This document shows positions 52,134 through 60,915 of a stretch of DNA of 64,000 nt, piece by piece (the stretch's first letter is position 1; the number at the start of each line of letters is the position of its first letter). The notes under the pieces were generated by a model. It had not been told where the DNA came from and did no database searches. It saw nothing but the letters and a program-made list of their open reading frames with translations. The DNA lies in NCBI RefSeq assembly GCF_014651035.1, contig NZ_BMWC01000002.1:840830-904829 (forward strand). Reading direction: 5' to 3'. This DNA is from Streptomyces lomondensis. Its GTDB lineage: Bacteria > Actinomycetota > Actinomycetes > Streptomycetales > Streptomycetaceae. A program made the position numbers and the translations under genes.

Positions 52134-53051
52134 ATGGCCGCTCTAGGATGGCTCACTCCCCGTAGGCGCTCCGCCACGGCGCGGAGCGTTTTGGCAGGCG
52201 AGGCCTCGGCGGAGGCAGCACGCAAGTCCTCACAGGAGGCTGCCGGCGCGACCGAGGAACCGCAGTTCCCGGTCCACGGCGACGACCGGGCCGCCGCCTT
52301 CTTCGACCTGGACAACACCGTCATGCAGGGTGCCGCGATCTTCCACTTCGGGCGCGGCCTGTACAAACGGAAGTTCTTCGAGACCCGCGACCTCGCCCGG
52401 TTCGCCTGGCAGCAGGCCTGGTTCCGGCTGGCCGGGGTCGAGGACCCCGAGCACATGCAGGAGGCCCGCGAGTCGGCCCTCTCCATCGTCAAGGGCCACC
52501 GTGTCGCCGAGCTCCAGTCGATCGGCGAGGAGATCTACGACGAGTACATGGCCGAGCGCATCTGGCCCGGCACCCGCGCCCTCGCCCAGGCCCACCTGGA
52601 CGCGGGCCAGAAGGTGTGGCTGGTCACGGCCGCCCCGGTCGAGATCGCCCAGGTCATCGCCCGCCGCCTGGGCCTGACCGGCGCCCTCGGCACGGTCGCC
52701 GAGTCGGTCGACGGCGTCTACACCGGCAAGCTGGTCGGCGAGCCGCTGCACGGCCCCGCGAAGGCCGAGGCCGTCCGCGCCCTGGCCGCGGCGGAGGGCC
52801 TGGACCTCGGCCGCTGCGCCGCCTACAGCGACTCGCACAACGACATCCCGATGCTCTCCCTGGTGGGCCACCCCTACGCCATCAACCCGGACTCCAAGCT
52901 GCGCAAGCACGCCCGCGAACTGGACTGGCGCCTGCGCGACTACCGCACCGGCCGCAAGGCCGCCAAGGTCGGCATCCCGGCCGCCGCGGGCGTCGGCGCG
53001 GTGGCCGGCGGCACGGCTGCCGCCATCGCCCTGCACCGTCGGCGCCGCTGA
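52134..53051 (+). CDS. HAD-IB family phosphatase with C-terminal membrane anchor
   Basis: A 305-residue phosphoserine phosphatase-like HAD protein. The nucleophile motif is AFFDLDNTVMQG (D58, D60). Motif II is LVTAAP, and motif III/IV is YSDSHNDIPML. A Lys/Arg-rich stretch and a C-terminal hydrophobic segment (VGIPAAAGVGAVAGGTAAAIAL) suggest membrane association. The first 50 residues are Ala/Ser-rich. Related proteins act on phospholipid headgroups or phosphoserine; the substrate is not known. It precedes bldN. Confidence 0.88.
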   Translation: MAALGWLTPRRRSATARSVLAGEASAEAARKSSQEAAGATEEPQFPVHGDDRAAAFFDLDNTVMQGAAIFHFGRGLYKRKFFETRDLARFAWQQAWFRLAGVEDPEHMQEARESALSIVKGHRVAELQSIGEEIYDEYMAERIWPGTRALAQAHLDAGQKVWLVTAAPVEIAQVIARRLGLTGALGTVAESVDGVYTGKLVGEPLHGPAKAEAVRALAAAEGLDLGRCAAYSDSHNDIPMLSLVGHPYAINPDSKLRKHARELDWRLRDYRTGRKAAKVGIPAAAGVGAVAGGTAAAIALHRRRR

Positions 53052-53400
53052 CCACACGATCAAAGCGGGACACCTTCGTTTACGGGATGACAAACCCCGT
53101 AAATCCAACTGGCGTACCCCCACAACCTCGTATCCAGTCCTCTTGGCTGCACACGGCCACAACACGCCCTGGACTCAGCCGCAATACGAACCTTTCCGAT
53201 CAACAACCGTTCATCCATCGGCACTTGATGCGGTGTCAATCGGTTACGGAAGCGACGCAATCGATGATTTGAGCAACTCGGTGTAGCAGCACCTGCACGA
53301 AGCGTTATTCTCCTCAGACGCAAACCGGTACCCCTCCGTCGCTACGACGGGTGAAAGGTCCCGCACTGCACGTGATGGAAGCTCTGCCTCTGGGAGTCCC
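53052..53400 (+). promoter_or_regulatory. bldN upstream region with a long dyad
   Basis: A 349-base gap, richer in A and T than average. TTTACGGG (53079-53086) and CCCGTAAA (53096-53103) form a perfect dyad separated by 9 bases. It lies about 300 bases before the bldN start, just after the HAD gene, and might be a regulator site or a terminator-like hairpin. TATTCT at 53306 is a possible -10. I could not find a convincing BldD box by eye. Confidence 0.5.
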
Positions 53401-54171
53401 GTGTACCCACACGTCGGGGTTGACGCCTCGGGCCTGGCTACGCTGCGCGCAACGGTCCTGGACCTGTTGCGCGGCTTCGTCCCCACCGCGTACGCCGTCC
53501 CCGCATTCGCCACCGCCGCGCCCGTCGGCCCGTGCTACGCACTGGCCGACGGCAGCGCCGCGGTCGGCAGACGAGGCCGCCCGTCCGGGGCGGCCACCGC
53601 CCGCCGTCCGGCGGCGGACAGCGACAGCGCCCGGATGATGGACCTCGTGGAGCGTGCCCAGGCCGGCGAGGCCGACGCCTTCGGGCGCCTCTACGACCAG
53701 TACAGCGACACCGTGTACCGCTACATCTACTACCGAGTGGGAGGGAAGGCGACCGCCGAGGACCTCACGAGCGAGACCTTTCTGCGTGCCCTGCGCCGCA
53801 TCGGCACCTTCACCTGGCAGGGCCGTGACTTCGGCGCCTGGCTCGTCACCATCGCCCGCAACCTGGTCGCGGACCACTTCAAGTCCAGCCGCTTCCGGCT
53901 GGAGGTCACCACCGGCGAGATGCTCGACGCCAACGAGGTCGAGCGCTCCCCCGAGGACTCCGTCCTGGAGTCCCTCTCCAACGCCGCCCTGCTCGACGCG
54001 GTGCGGCGACTCAACCCCCAGCAGCAGGAGTGCGTGACGCTCCGCTTCCTCCAGGGCCTCTCGGTCGCCGAGACCGCCCGTGTCATGGGCAAGAACGAGG
54101 GCGCCATCAAGACCCTCCAGTACCGGGCCGTCCGCACCCTCGCCCGGCTCCTCCCGGAAGACGCCCGCTGA
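53401..54171 (+). CDS. bldN: ECF sigma factor BldN (pro-sigma)
   Basis: A 256-residue sigma factor. The first 78 residues (YPHVGVDASGLATLRATVLD, then Ala/Pro-rich) form the pro-sequence known for BldN. Region 2 starts at ARMMDLVERAQAGEADAFGR and continues through YIYYRVGGKATAEDLTSETF. Region 4 is LNPQQQECVTLRFLQGLSVAETARVMGKNEGAIKTLQ-like in parts. BldN directs aerial hyphae genes such as chaplins and rodlins. The GTG at 53401 has GGGAG just upstream. The anti-sigma gene follows. Confidence 0.94.
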   Translation: MYPHVGVDASGLATLRATVLDLLRGFVPTAYAVPAFATAAPVGPCYALADGSAAVGRRGRPSGAATARRPAADSDSARMMDLVERAQAGEADAFGRLYDQYSDTVYRYIYYRVGGKATAEDLTSETFLRALRRIGTFTWQGRDFGAWLVTIARNLVADHFKSSRFRLEVTTGEMLDANEVERSPEDSVLESLSNAALLDAVRRLNPQQQECVTLRFLQGLSVAETARVMGKNEGAIKTLQYRAVRTLARLLPEDAR

Positions 54172-54407
54172 CCGGACGGCACCCTCGGCGACGGTCAACT
54201 CACTTTCCGTGAAAGTCCGTTGACTTCCCCATCCGATCGTTCTCCGTCCGTAACCCAAGTGCCAAGCCGCTCGTTGTGCGGGATGCAGGCTCCCTGTGGT
54301 CACCCCCTGGCCGACTCCGATCACTCGATCGTGTGGTTGTAGTCAGGGCGTGCAACCCTCAGGACCCCCTGGGGAGTCGACCGTCATGACGAGAGGAGGT
54401 GCCGCCA

Positions 54408-55649
54408 GTGATCGCGAACGTATCGGCGCACCGGCGGGCGAACGCCTTCGCCCAGGCCTTGGAGGAGCAGTCCGAGCAGGGCACGGCGGCCGAGCAGTCC
54501 GAAGGATCGCCACCGGCCCCGGCAGCCGTGGAACCGGCCGAAGGGGCACGCCTGCTGGCGCTCGCCTCCGGTCTCGGCGCGCTGCCCAAGCCGGAGCTCG
54601 ACCCGGAGGTCAAGGTCGTCCAGCGGGCCCAGCTGGTGGCCGCGTTCGAGGCCATGCTCCAGGAGGGCACCGCGGGAGGCGGGGCGACGGACCGTGCGGT
54701 CCCCGAGCAGCGCTCCAGCCGGGCCCGCGGCGCCCACCGCGCGGGCTCGCTGAGGAAGTTCCGGCCGCGTTCCCGCCTGGCCAAGGGCCTCACCGCGGGC
54801 GGGCTCAGCGTGGGTGTGGCCGCGAGCGCCTTCGGCGGCGTCGCCGCCGCCAGCTCCGACGCCCTGCCCGGCGACTCGCTCTACGGCCTCAAGCGCGGCA
54901 TCGAGGACGTCAAACTCGGGCTGGCCGACAGCGCGGACGAGCGCGGCCTGGTCTACCTCGACCACGCCTCCACACGGCTCAGCGAAGCCCGGCGCCTGAT
55001 GGAGCGCGGCCGCAGCGGCCCCCTGGACCACGAGTCCCTGGGCGAGATCCGCCGAGCCCTTTCGGGCATGCGGCACGACGCGTCCGAGGGCCACCGGCTG
55101 CTCAGCGAGGCGTACGAGCGCGACCCGGACTCGCTCGGCCCCATCCAGGCCCTGTCCGCGTTCTCCCGCTCCCACCGCGAGGCCTGGGGCGAACTGCGCG
55201 AGCGGCTCCCCGTCCAGCTCGGGGACGTCAGCGAGCAGGTGTCGTCGGTGTTCGACGCCATAGAGGAGGACGTCGCCCCGCTGCGGTCCCTGCTGCCCGA
55301 GCCCCCGGCCCAGGGCGGCGGCGACGGCCGGCGGCAGGGCGCCTCCGAGTCGGCCTCCACCGGCTCCTCCGCCACCGACCGCTCGGCCCAGCCCAGCGAC
55401 AGCGGCGGCGGCCGCACCGACAAGGGCGGCACCGGAAGCGGCAGTCCCAGCCGCTCGGCCGGCTCCGACAGCGACGGCCTGCTCGGCGGCAACACCGGCG
55501 GCCTGCTCGACCCGCCGCAGGACAGCGACGCGAGCACCTCCCCGTCGGCGGACGGCACCACACCCGCCCCCGAGCCGGATGTGACACTCCCGCCACTCCT
55601 GCCGGACCTGCTGCCCGGGCTGGGCATCGACGGCGAGGACGCCGACTAG
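54408..55649 (+). CDS. rsbN: Anti-sigma factor RsbN (DUF5667 protein)
   Basis: A 413-residue single-pass protein. The N-terminal 95 residues (SAHRRANAFAQALEEQS, LLALASGLGALPKPELDPEVK) form the sigma-binding cytoplasmic part. A membrane segment follows (GLTAGGLSVGVAASAFGGVAAA), then an extracellular helical DUF5667 domain (SLYGLKRGIEDVKLGLADS) and a Ser/Gly/Asp-rich tail from about 310. Known partner of BldN. Start GTG at 54408, with GAGGAGG 8 bases upstream; a GTG at 54399 is also in frame. Confidence 0.93.
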   Translation: MIANVSAHRRANAFAQALEEQSEQGTAAEQSEGSPPAPAAVEPAEGARLLALASGLGALPKPELDPEVKVVQRAQLVAAFEAMLQEGTAGGGATDRAVPEQRSSRARGAHRAGSLRKFRPRSRLAKGLTAGGLSVGVAASAFGGVAAASSDALPGDSLYGLKRGIEDVKLGLADSADERGLVYLDHASTRLSEARRLMERGRSGPLDHESLGEIRRALSGMRHDASEGHRLLSEAYERDPDSLGPIQALSAFSRSHREAWGELRERLPVQLGDVSEQVSSVFDAIEEDVAPLRSLLPEPPAQGGGDGRRQGASESASTGSSATDRSAQPSDSGGGRTDKGGTGSGSPSRSAGSDSDGLLGGNTGGLLDPPQDSDASTSPSADGTTPAPEPDVTLPPLLPDLLPGLGIDGEDAD

Positions 55650-55667
55650 CCGGCGGCGGTACGACAG

Positions 55668-55699
55668 TGGGGGCGCCCCTTCGGCAAGGGGCGCCCCCA
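55668..55699. terminator. Terminator between rsbN and the acyltransferase gene
   Basis: TGGGGGCGCCCCTT (55668-55681) pairs perfectly with AAGGGGCGCCCCCA (55686-55699) around CGGC. It separates convergent genes. Confidence 0.87.
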
Positions 55700-55727
55700 T
55701 CGTCGTCAGGACACGAAGTCGCAGGGA

Positions 55728-56783
55728 TCAGAAGAAGACCGACCGCCGCTGCACCAGCAGCTTGTACAGGGTGTGCTGGATCTGCTCCCGGACCTGGTCG
55801 GTCAGGTTGAACATCAGCATCGGGTCCTCGGCCGCCTCCGGCGGATAGCCGTCCGTCGGGATCGGCTCGCCGAACTGGATCGTCCACTTGGTCGGCAGCG
55901 GCACCGCCCCGAGCGGCCCGAGCCATGGGAACGTGGGCGTGATCGGGAAGTACGGGAAGCCCAGCAGCCGGGCGACCGTCTTGGCGTTGCCGATCATCGG
56001 GTAGATCTCCTCGGCCCCGACGATCGAGCAGGGCACGATCGGCGTCCCGGAGCGCAGGGCCGTCGAGACGAAACCGCCGCGGCCGAAGCGCTGGAGCTTG
56101 TAGCGGTCCGCGAAGGGCTTGCCGAGGCCCTTGAAGCCCTCCGGCATCACCCCGACCAGCTCGCCCTGCTCCAGCAGCCGAGCCGCGTCCTCCGCGCACG
56201 CCAGGGTGTGGCCGAGCTTGCGGGCCAGTTCGTTGACCACCGGCAGCATGAACACCAGGTCCGCGGCGAGGAGGCGCAGATGCCGGCCCGCCGGGTGGTT
56301 GTCGTGCACGGCGACCTGCATCATCAGGCCGTCCATCGGCAGCGTCCCGGAGTGGTTGGCGACGATCAGGGCGCCGCCCTCGGACGGGATGTTCTCGATG
56401 CCCTTCACCTCGACCCGGAAGTACTTCTCGTACAGCGGGCGCAGCAGGGACATCAGGACCTGGTCGGTCAGCTCCTCGTCGTAGCCGAAGTCGTCGACCT
56501 CGTAGTCCCCGGTGAGGCGGCGGCGCAGGAAGGCGAGGCCGCCCGCGATCCGCCGCTCCAGCCCGCCGTCGCCGTCCCGGGACCGCTCCGGCGGCTGTTC
56601 CTCAGAAGTCACGGGAACATCATCCTGCGGAACGGCCCTGGTGGGCAGGGGCTGCACCTCACGGACCGGCGCGGACTCCGTGCCCGGGCGCCGGTTCCCC
56701 GCGCTCCGCCGCCGCTGGGGGCGCTGCACGGCGCTCCCGCGGGACCGGTCGTCGTCGAACGGAATGACCTTGGCATCCGCCAT
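55728..56783 (-). CDS. Lysophospholipid acyltransferase family protein
   Basis: A 351-residue PlsC-like acyltransferase. The catalytic motif is VANHSGTLPMDGLMM, and the second motif is MPEGFKGLGKPF. The N-terminal 80 residues are charged and probably disordered. It lies 14 bases after the epimerase gene, so the two are probably co-transcribed and may act together on a lipid. The GAGGAG site is 11 bases from the ATG. Confidence 0.9.
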   Translation of the reverse strand: MADAKVIPFDDDRSRGSAVQRPQRRRSAGNRRPGTESAPVREVQPLPTRAVPQDDVPVTSEEQPPERSRDGDGGLERRIAGGLAFLRRRLTGDYEVDDFGYDEELTDQVLMSLLRPLYEKYFRVEVKGIENIPSEGGALIVANHSGTLPMDGLMMQVAVHDNHPAGRHLRLLAADLVFMLPVVNELARKLGHTLACAEDAARLLEQGELVGVMPEGFKGLGKPFADRYKLQRFGRGGFVSTALRSGTPIVPCSIVGAEEIYPMIGNAKTVARLLGFPYFPITPTFPWLGPLGAVPLPTKWTIQFGEPIPTDGYPPEAAEDPMLMFNLTDQVREQIQHTLYKLLVQRRSVFF

Positions 56784-56797
56784 CGTTGATGCGCTCC

Positions 56798-57859
56798 TCA
56801 GTCGGCGCTCTGCGTCGGGCTCTGGCCGCCGCCCGCGAGGGGCAGCGCGGCGATCCGGTCGACGGCCCCCGCGAGGGCCTCGGGCGGAAGAAGTCCGGGG
56901 CCCTGGCTGCGGGCGAAGTCCGCGAACGTCTCCGCGGTCGTGTACTTGGGCTGGAATCCCAGCGTCTCGCGCATCTGGCCCGTGGCCACGACCCGGCCGT
57001 GGGTGAGCAGCCTGATCTGCTCGGGCGAGAAATCCGTCATGCCCAGCGTACGCACCAGCGAGCCGGCCCAGGTGACGGCCGGGAGCAGCAGGGGCACGGT
57101 GGGGCGCCCGAGGCGCCGGGAGCACTGGGAGAGCAGCAGTACGCCGTCGCCGGCGATGTTGAAGGTGCCGCTGTTGAGGGTGCCCCGCCGGGGTTCGTGC
57201 GAGGCGATGCGCAGCACCTCGATCACGTCGTCCTCGTGGACGAACTGAAGCCGCGGGTCGTAGCCGAATACGGTCGGCAGGACCGGCAGCGAGAAGTACG
57301 AGGCGAGCGGGGTGTCCGCGGTGGGGCCGAGGATGTTGGCGAACCGCAGCACGCACACCGCCACGTCGGGCCGGCGCCGGGCGAAGCCGCGCACATAGCC
57401 CTCGACCTCGACGGTGTCCTTGGCGAAGCCGCCGCTGGGCAGGGACTTCGGCGGGGTCGTCTCGGTGAAGACGGCCGGGTCGCGGGGCGCGGAGCCGTAG
57501 ACGTTCGTGCTGGACTTCACGACCAGCCGCTGCACGGCCGGGGACTTCTGGCAGGCACCGAGCAGCTGCATGGTGCCGATGACGTTGGTCTCCTTCTGGG
57601 AGGCCCGGTTGCCGCTGCCCAGCGGCGTGCCCGTCACGTCCAGGTGGACGATCGTGTCGGCGCCCGTCTCGGCGAGCACGCGGGCGATCGTGGGCTGCCG
57701 GATGTCGGCCTGGACGAAGTCGGCCCCGCCCAGATGGTGCTCGGGCGGCACCGCGTCCACCGCGACGACCCGGTCCACCTCGGGATCACGCTGGATCCGC
57801 CTCACGAACCGGCCCCCCAGCTGACGGGCCACTCCGGTCACGAGCACGACCTTGCCCAA
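56798..57859 (-). CDS. NAD-dependent epimerase/dehydratase (extended SDR)
   Basis: A 353-residue extended SDR. The nucleotide-binding motif is VTGVARQLGGRFVRR, followed by VHLDVTGTPLGSG, VVKSSTNVYGSAP and VCVLRFANILGP. The usual YxxxK is not clear, so an atypical activity is possible. The family epimerises or reduces sugar nucleotides. The start is a TTG at 57859 with AAAGG 8 bases upstream. Upstream of the acyltransferase gene in the same operon. Confidence 0.87.
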   Translation of the reverse strand: MGKVVLVTGVARQLGGRFVRRIQRDPEVDRVVAVDAVPPEHHLGGADFVQADIRQPTIARVLAETGADTIVHLDVTGTPLGSGNRASQKETNVIGTMQLLGACQKSPAVQRLVVKSSTNVYGSAPRDPAVFTETTPPKSLPSGGFAKDTVEVEGYVRGFARRRPDVAVCVLRFANILGPTADTPLASYFSLPVLPTVFGYDPRLQFVHEDDVIEVLRIASHEPRRGTLNSGTFNIAGDGVLLLSQCSRRLGRPTVPLLLPAVTWAGSLVRTLGMTDFSPEQIRLLTHGRVVATGQMRETLGFQPKYTTAETFADFARSQGPGLLPPEALAGAVDRIAALPLAGGGQSPTQSAD

Positions 57860-57996
57860 GATCAGCGCCTTTCTTCCAGAACCTCTTGTCCCGCCGCGTT
57901 CCCCCGTGTGGCCAACTTAGCGGTTCGGGGTTGCGCTGTGATGACCGCCCGATGCGCGAAGTGACGACAAGCAGCCGGACGTACGAGCCGATACAC

Positions 57997-58030
57997 CTGT
58001 GGCCCCCCACCAGTGGGTGGGGGGCCACAG
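57997..58030 (-). terminator. Terminator after the bS22 gene
   Basis: CTGTGGCCCCCCACC (57997-58011) pairs perfectly with GGTGGGGGGCCACAG (58016-58030) around AGTG. It lies 30 bases past the stop of the leftward small ribosomal protein gene. Confidence 0.88.
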
Positions 58031-58060
58031 CAACGCTCTCGCGGTGTCCGCGTCGCGAAC

Positions 58061-58159
58061 TTACTTCTTGTTGCGACGCTGAACGCGCGTGCGCTTGAGC
58101 AGCTTGCGGTGCTTCTTCTTCGCCATCCGCTTGCGCCGCTTCTTGATAACAGAGCCCAC
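58061..58159 (-). CDS. Small ribosomal protein bS22 (AURKAIP1/COX24 type)
   Basis: A 32-residue, very basic protein: starts [19 protein letters not shown] and ends VQRRNKK. This matches the tiny bS22 protein found in actinobacterial 30S subunits. It is too short for most gene callers. The GTG at 58159 has GAGGG 6 bases upstream, and a perfect terminator follows. A promoter is visible at 58230-58259. Confidence 0.93.
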   Translation of the reverse strand: MGSVIKKRRKRMAKKKHRKLLKRTRVQRRNKK

Positions 58160-58229
58160 GACTACCCTCGCTCACTTCTCATCACTCGGTTGTTTGGGCG
58201 CCATGGGCCCACACGACCTACGAGGGGCT

Positions 58230-58259
58230 AGCCTACCCGCCCGAGCGCTGAGGTCGTAA
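58230..58259 (-). promoter_or_regulatory. Candidate promoter of the bS22 gene
   Basis: Reading leftward, TTACGA (58254-58259) and TAGGCT (58230-58235) are 18 bases apart. It lies 71 bases before the GTG. A housekeeping sigma type is plausible. Confidence 0.5.
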
Positions 58260-58315
58260 TCGAGGGGGCCAGGGTGATCCCGAGTGCCCTGTGAGGGACC
58301 ACCCCGCCCCAGCCG

Positions 58316-58528
58316 TCAGGCGGTTTCCACCCCCACGTAACTCTCGCGGAGGTACTCGTGAACCGCTTGCTCCGGGACGCGGAAGGACCGCCCCACACGG
58401 ATCGCGGGCAGATGACCGCTGTGCACCAACCGGTACACGGTCATCTTCGACACTCGCATCACCGAGGCGACTTCCGCCACGGTAAGGAACTGAACCTCGT
58501 TCAGAGGCCTCTCGCCAGCTGCAGCCAT
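58316..58528 (-). CDS. Excisionase-type helix-turn-helix protein (BldC-like)
   Basis: A 70-residue DNA-binding protein with a MerR-like winged helix: FLTVAEVASVMRVSKMTVYRLVHSG, then HLPAIRVGRSFRVPEQAVHEYL. The fold is that of the developmental regulator BldC and of phage excisionases. No phage genes are near, so it is probably a chromosomal regulator or nucleoid-associated protein. ATG at 58528; an ORF start at 58609 would add 27 odd residues. Confidence 0.88.
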   Translation of the reverse strand: MAAAGERPLNEVQFLTVAEVASVMRVSKMTVYRLVHSGHLPAIRVGRSFRVPEQAVHEYLRESYVGVETA

Positions 58529-58657
58529 GACACACCTGAACCTTCCGCACTCGACGGCCACCGGCTTCCCCTTCCGGTGACTCTTCGTCGCTGCGTGCTC
58601 ACTCCCCAATGTAGGGGCGGGTGATGCGAGTGGGGAAGAGGTGCACCCATCGGCGGC

Positions 58658-59530
58658 CTACTGTGACAGACACGCCCGATTGAGTACGTAGCGGGTAAGC
58701 GGCAGGTAGTAATCAGACCGCACGCCGTCATCAAGTGGAACGACGACGGACACGGACCCCTCGGCCTCCCCCACGAACGGCGCCGGGTCGTCCGTATCGG
58801 CCGGCCCGATGGCCTCGAACCCCAGCTGACCTGCCCCGCAGACCCATCCGTGGTCCCCGATCACCAGCTCCGGGAGGGGCCCTCCGGTCTCCGCGACAGC
58901 GGCCAGTACGGTACGAATCGGGAGGGGTGAGTGCGTATGTGCGCCGGGCTCACAACCGGGGCGTTTTGCGCCGGGGGTCCGCACCAGCGCGACTCCTCGT
59001 ACGTAGTCGAGGTTGTACGTGCGTAGGCCGAACCGGGTCGTTATGTCGACACAGCGACCCTGCGCGGGGGTGAGGACGGCACACCCCGCCGCCGACAGCG
59101 CGTCTGCCAGAGCGGCGTAGAAACCGAGCAGCCGGTGGGGGTGCCCGGTGCCGAGGAGCACGGGCGCGCCCCGCCGGGCGGCCTCGGCGAGACGTTCCGC
59201 GAAGGCGTCCAGCGCGGCCAGGGTCCGCTCCGGATCGATCACGTCCTGGCCGGAAGTACGTCGGGAATCGGCCGAAACCCCGCACCTGTCCGCCATCAAC
59301 TCGATCAGATCCGGCTGCTCCCAGGCATCTTCGGGGTCGAGCCCGAGGAGGACGCGGGGGTCCCGGGCGGCGAAGAGCCGGTAGCTGCGCAGGCTCTCCT
59401 CGCGCGAGGTCGCCACGGTCCCGGCGAGCCGTGCGCCGACCAGGTGCGCACGAAGGGCTTCGGGTGTCAGCACCTTGCGATCGTCCGCGACCACCGCCCC
59501 ACATGTCCCGGGAACGGGCGAACACTGCAC
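58658..59530 (-). CDS. Conserved actinobacterial phosphatase-like protein
   Basis: A 290-residue soluble protein. I recognise it as a conserved Streptomyces protein annotated as a phosphatase, but the classical motifs are not obvious to me. Visible features are LLGTGHPHRLLGFYAALADAL, VLTPAQGRCVDITTRFGLRTYNLDYV, LVIGDHGWVCGAGQLG and ADTDDPAPFVGEAEG, all suggesting an alpha/beta enzyme with conserved His and Asp. The start at 59530 is uncertain. Confidence 0.7.
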   Translation of the reverse strand: MQCSPVPGTCGAVVADDRKVLTPEALRAHLVGARLAGTVATSREESLRSYRLFAARDPRVLLGLDPEDAWEQPDLIELMADRCGVSADSRRTSGQDVIDPERTLAALDAFAERLAEAARRGAPVLLGTGHPHRLLGFYAALADALSAAGCAVLTPAQGRCVDITTRFGLRTYNLDYVRGVALVRTPGAKRPGCEPGAHTHSPLPIRTVLAAVAETGGPLPELVIGDHGWVCGAGQLGFEAIGPADTDDPAPFVGEAEGSVSVVVPLDDGVRSDYYLPLTRYVLNRACLSQ

Positions 59531-59551
59531 GGTCGGCGTACGGCCGGCCTC

Positions 59552-59730
59552 ACGACCGGGCCACTCGCACGGCCGGCCTCACACCGAGCCACTCACACCG
59601 GCCGACCTCACGACCCGGGCCACCCACACCGGCCGACCTCACCACCGGGCCACCCACACCAGCCGACCTCACCACCGGGCCACCCACACCAGCCGACCTC
59701 ACCACCGGGCCACCCACACCAGCCGACCTC
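59552..59730. repeat. Tandem 30-base repeat, about six copies
   Basis: The unit (in two parts, ACCACCGGGCCACCC plus ACACCAGCCGACCTC) is exact at 59641, 59671 and 59701, with one or two changes at 59611 and more at 59581 and about 59552. It lies between the acuC stop and the start of the phosphatase-like gene. The period is a multiple of three, so both strands read through as low-complexity peptide, but no gene is implied. Confidence 0.95.
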
Positions 59731-59742
59731 ACGCCGGCCCCC

Positions 59743-60915
59743 TCACGCCAGCAGCCCCCGCAGCGGGAACACCGCCCGTCGGGCCGCCAGCACCGCCTGG
59801 TCGAGCCGGTCGGCGGGGTCGTAGCCCTCCTCCCAGCCGGACCAGGAGACGGGCCAGCGCCCGTCCGTCATCCGCGCCGGGGCCAACTGCCGTGTCCTCG
59901 CGAACACTTCCTGCCGCCAGCCCTCGGGGATCATCGCCTCGGGCTCGACGGCCCGGCCCGCCGCGATCGCGACCAGATGCGTCCACGACCGCGGTACGAC
60001 GTCCACCACCGCGTAGCCGCCCCCGCCCAGGGCCACCCACCGCCCGTCCGCGTACGCGTGCGCCAGGTCGTGACAGGCCACCTGCACCGCCCGCTGCGCG
60101 TCCAGCGACACCGCCAGGTGCGCGAGCGGATCCTCGAAGTGCGTGTCGGCCCCGTGCTGCGTCACCAGCACCTGCGGCCGGAAGTCCGCGATCAGCTCCG
60201 GCACGACCGCGTGGAACGCCCGCAGCCACCCGGCGTCCCCGGTCCCGGCCGGCAGCGCCACGTTCACCGCCGAGCCCTCCGCGGAGTCCGCCCCGGTCTC
60301 CTCCGGCCACCCGGTCTGCGGGAACAGCGTCCGCGGATGCTCGTGCAGCGAGATCGTCAGCACCCGCGGGTCGTCCCAGAACGCCGCCTGCACCCCGTCC
60401 CCGTGATGCACGTCGACGTCGATGTACGCGACCCGCTCGGCTCCGAGCTCCAGCAGCCGGGCGATGGCCAGCGAGGCGTCGTTGTAGATGCAGAACCCGG
60501 ACGCGCCGCCCGGCATCGCGTGGTGCAGCCCGCCCGCGAAGTTCACCGCGTGCAGCACCTCACCCCGCCACACCGCCTCCGCCGCCCCCACCGACTGCCC
60601 GGCGATCAGCGCCGACACCTCGTGCATCCCGGCGAACGCCGGATCGTCCATCGTCCCCAGCCCGTACGACTGGTCCGCCGCCCCCGGATCCGCCGACGCG
60701 GCCTTCACCGCCGCGATGTAGTCCTCCCGGTGGACGAGCCGCAGCGTCGACTCCCCGGCCGCCCTCGCGGCGACCACCTCCACCTCACGGTCGAGCCCGA
60801 AGGCGTCGACCAACCTCCGGGTCAGGGCGAGCCGGATCGGGTCCATCGGATGGCCCGGACCGAAGTCATAGCCCGTTACTGCCTCGTCCCACATCAGCTG
60901 TGCGCGGCCGCTCAT
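59743..60915 (-). CDS. acuC: AcuC-type histone deacetylase family protein
   Basis: A 390-residue zinc deacetylase of the AcuC/HDAC fold. The active-site motifs are ANFAGGLHHAMPG, YIDVDVHHGDGVQAAFW, TQHGADTHFEDPL and LGGGGYAVVDVVP, with the His-His pair and three zinc ligands (D, H, D). AcuC enzymes deacetylate proteins such as acetyl-CoA synthetase. Its start lies 50 bases inside the end of the MFS gene. Confidence 0.92.
   Translation of the reverse strand: MSGRAQLMWDEAVTGYDFGPGHPMDPIRLALTRRLVDAFGLDREVEVVAARAAGESTLRLVHREDYIAAVKAASADPGAADQSYGLGTMDDPAFAGMHEVSALIAGQSVGAAEAVWRGEVLHAVNFAGGLHHAMPGGASGFCIYNDASLAIARLLELGAERVAYIDVDVHHGDGVQAAFWDDPRVLTISLHEHPRTLFPQTGWPEETGADSAEGSAVNVALPAGTGDAGWLRAFHAVVPELIADFRPQVLVTQHGADTHFEDPLAHLAVSLDAQRAVQVACHDLAHAYADGRWVALGGGGYAVVDVVPRSWTHLVAIAAGRAVEPEAMIPEGWRQEVFARTRQLAPARMTDGRWPVSWSGWEEGYDPADRLDQAVLAARRAVFPLRGLLA

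Noticed and set aside
58316..58528. Excisionase-like protein considered as part of an integrated element
   Set aside because: No integrase, attachment-site duplication or phage genes nearby; the BldC-like fold is common on Streptomyces chromosomes.
59550..59732. Small repeat-coded peptide (RSAGVGGPVV units)
   Set aside because: Arises from the 30-base tandem repeat having a period divisible by three; no start signal or terminator supports it.
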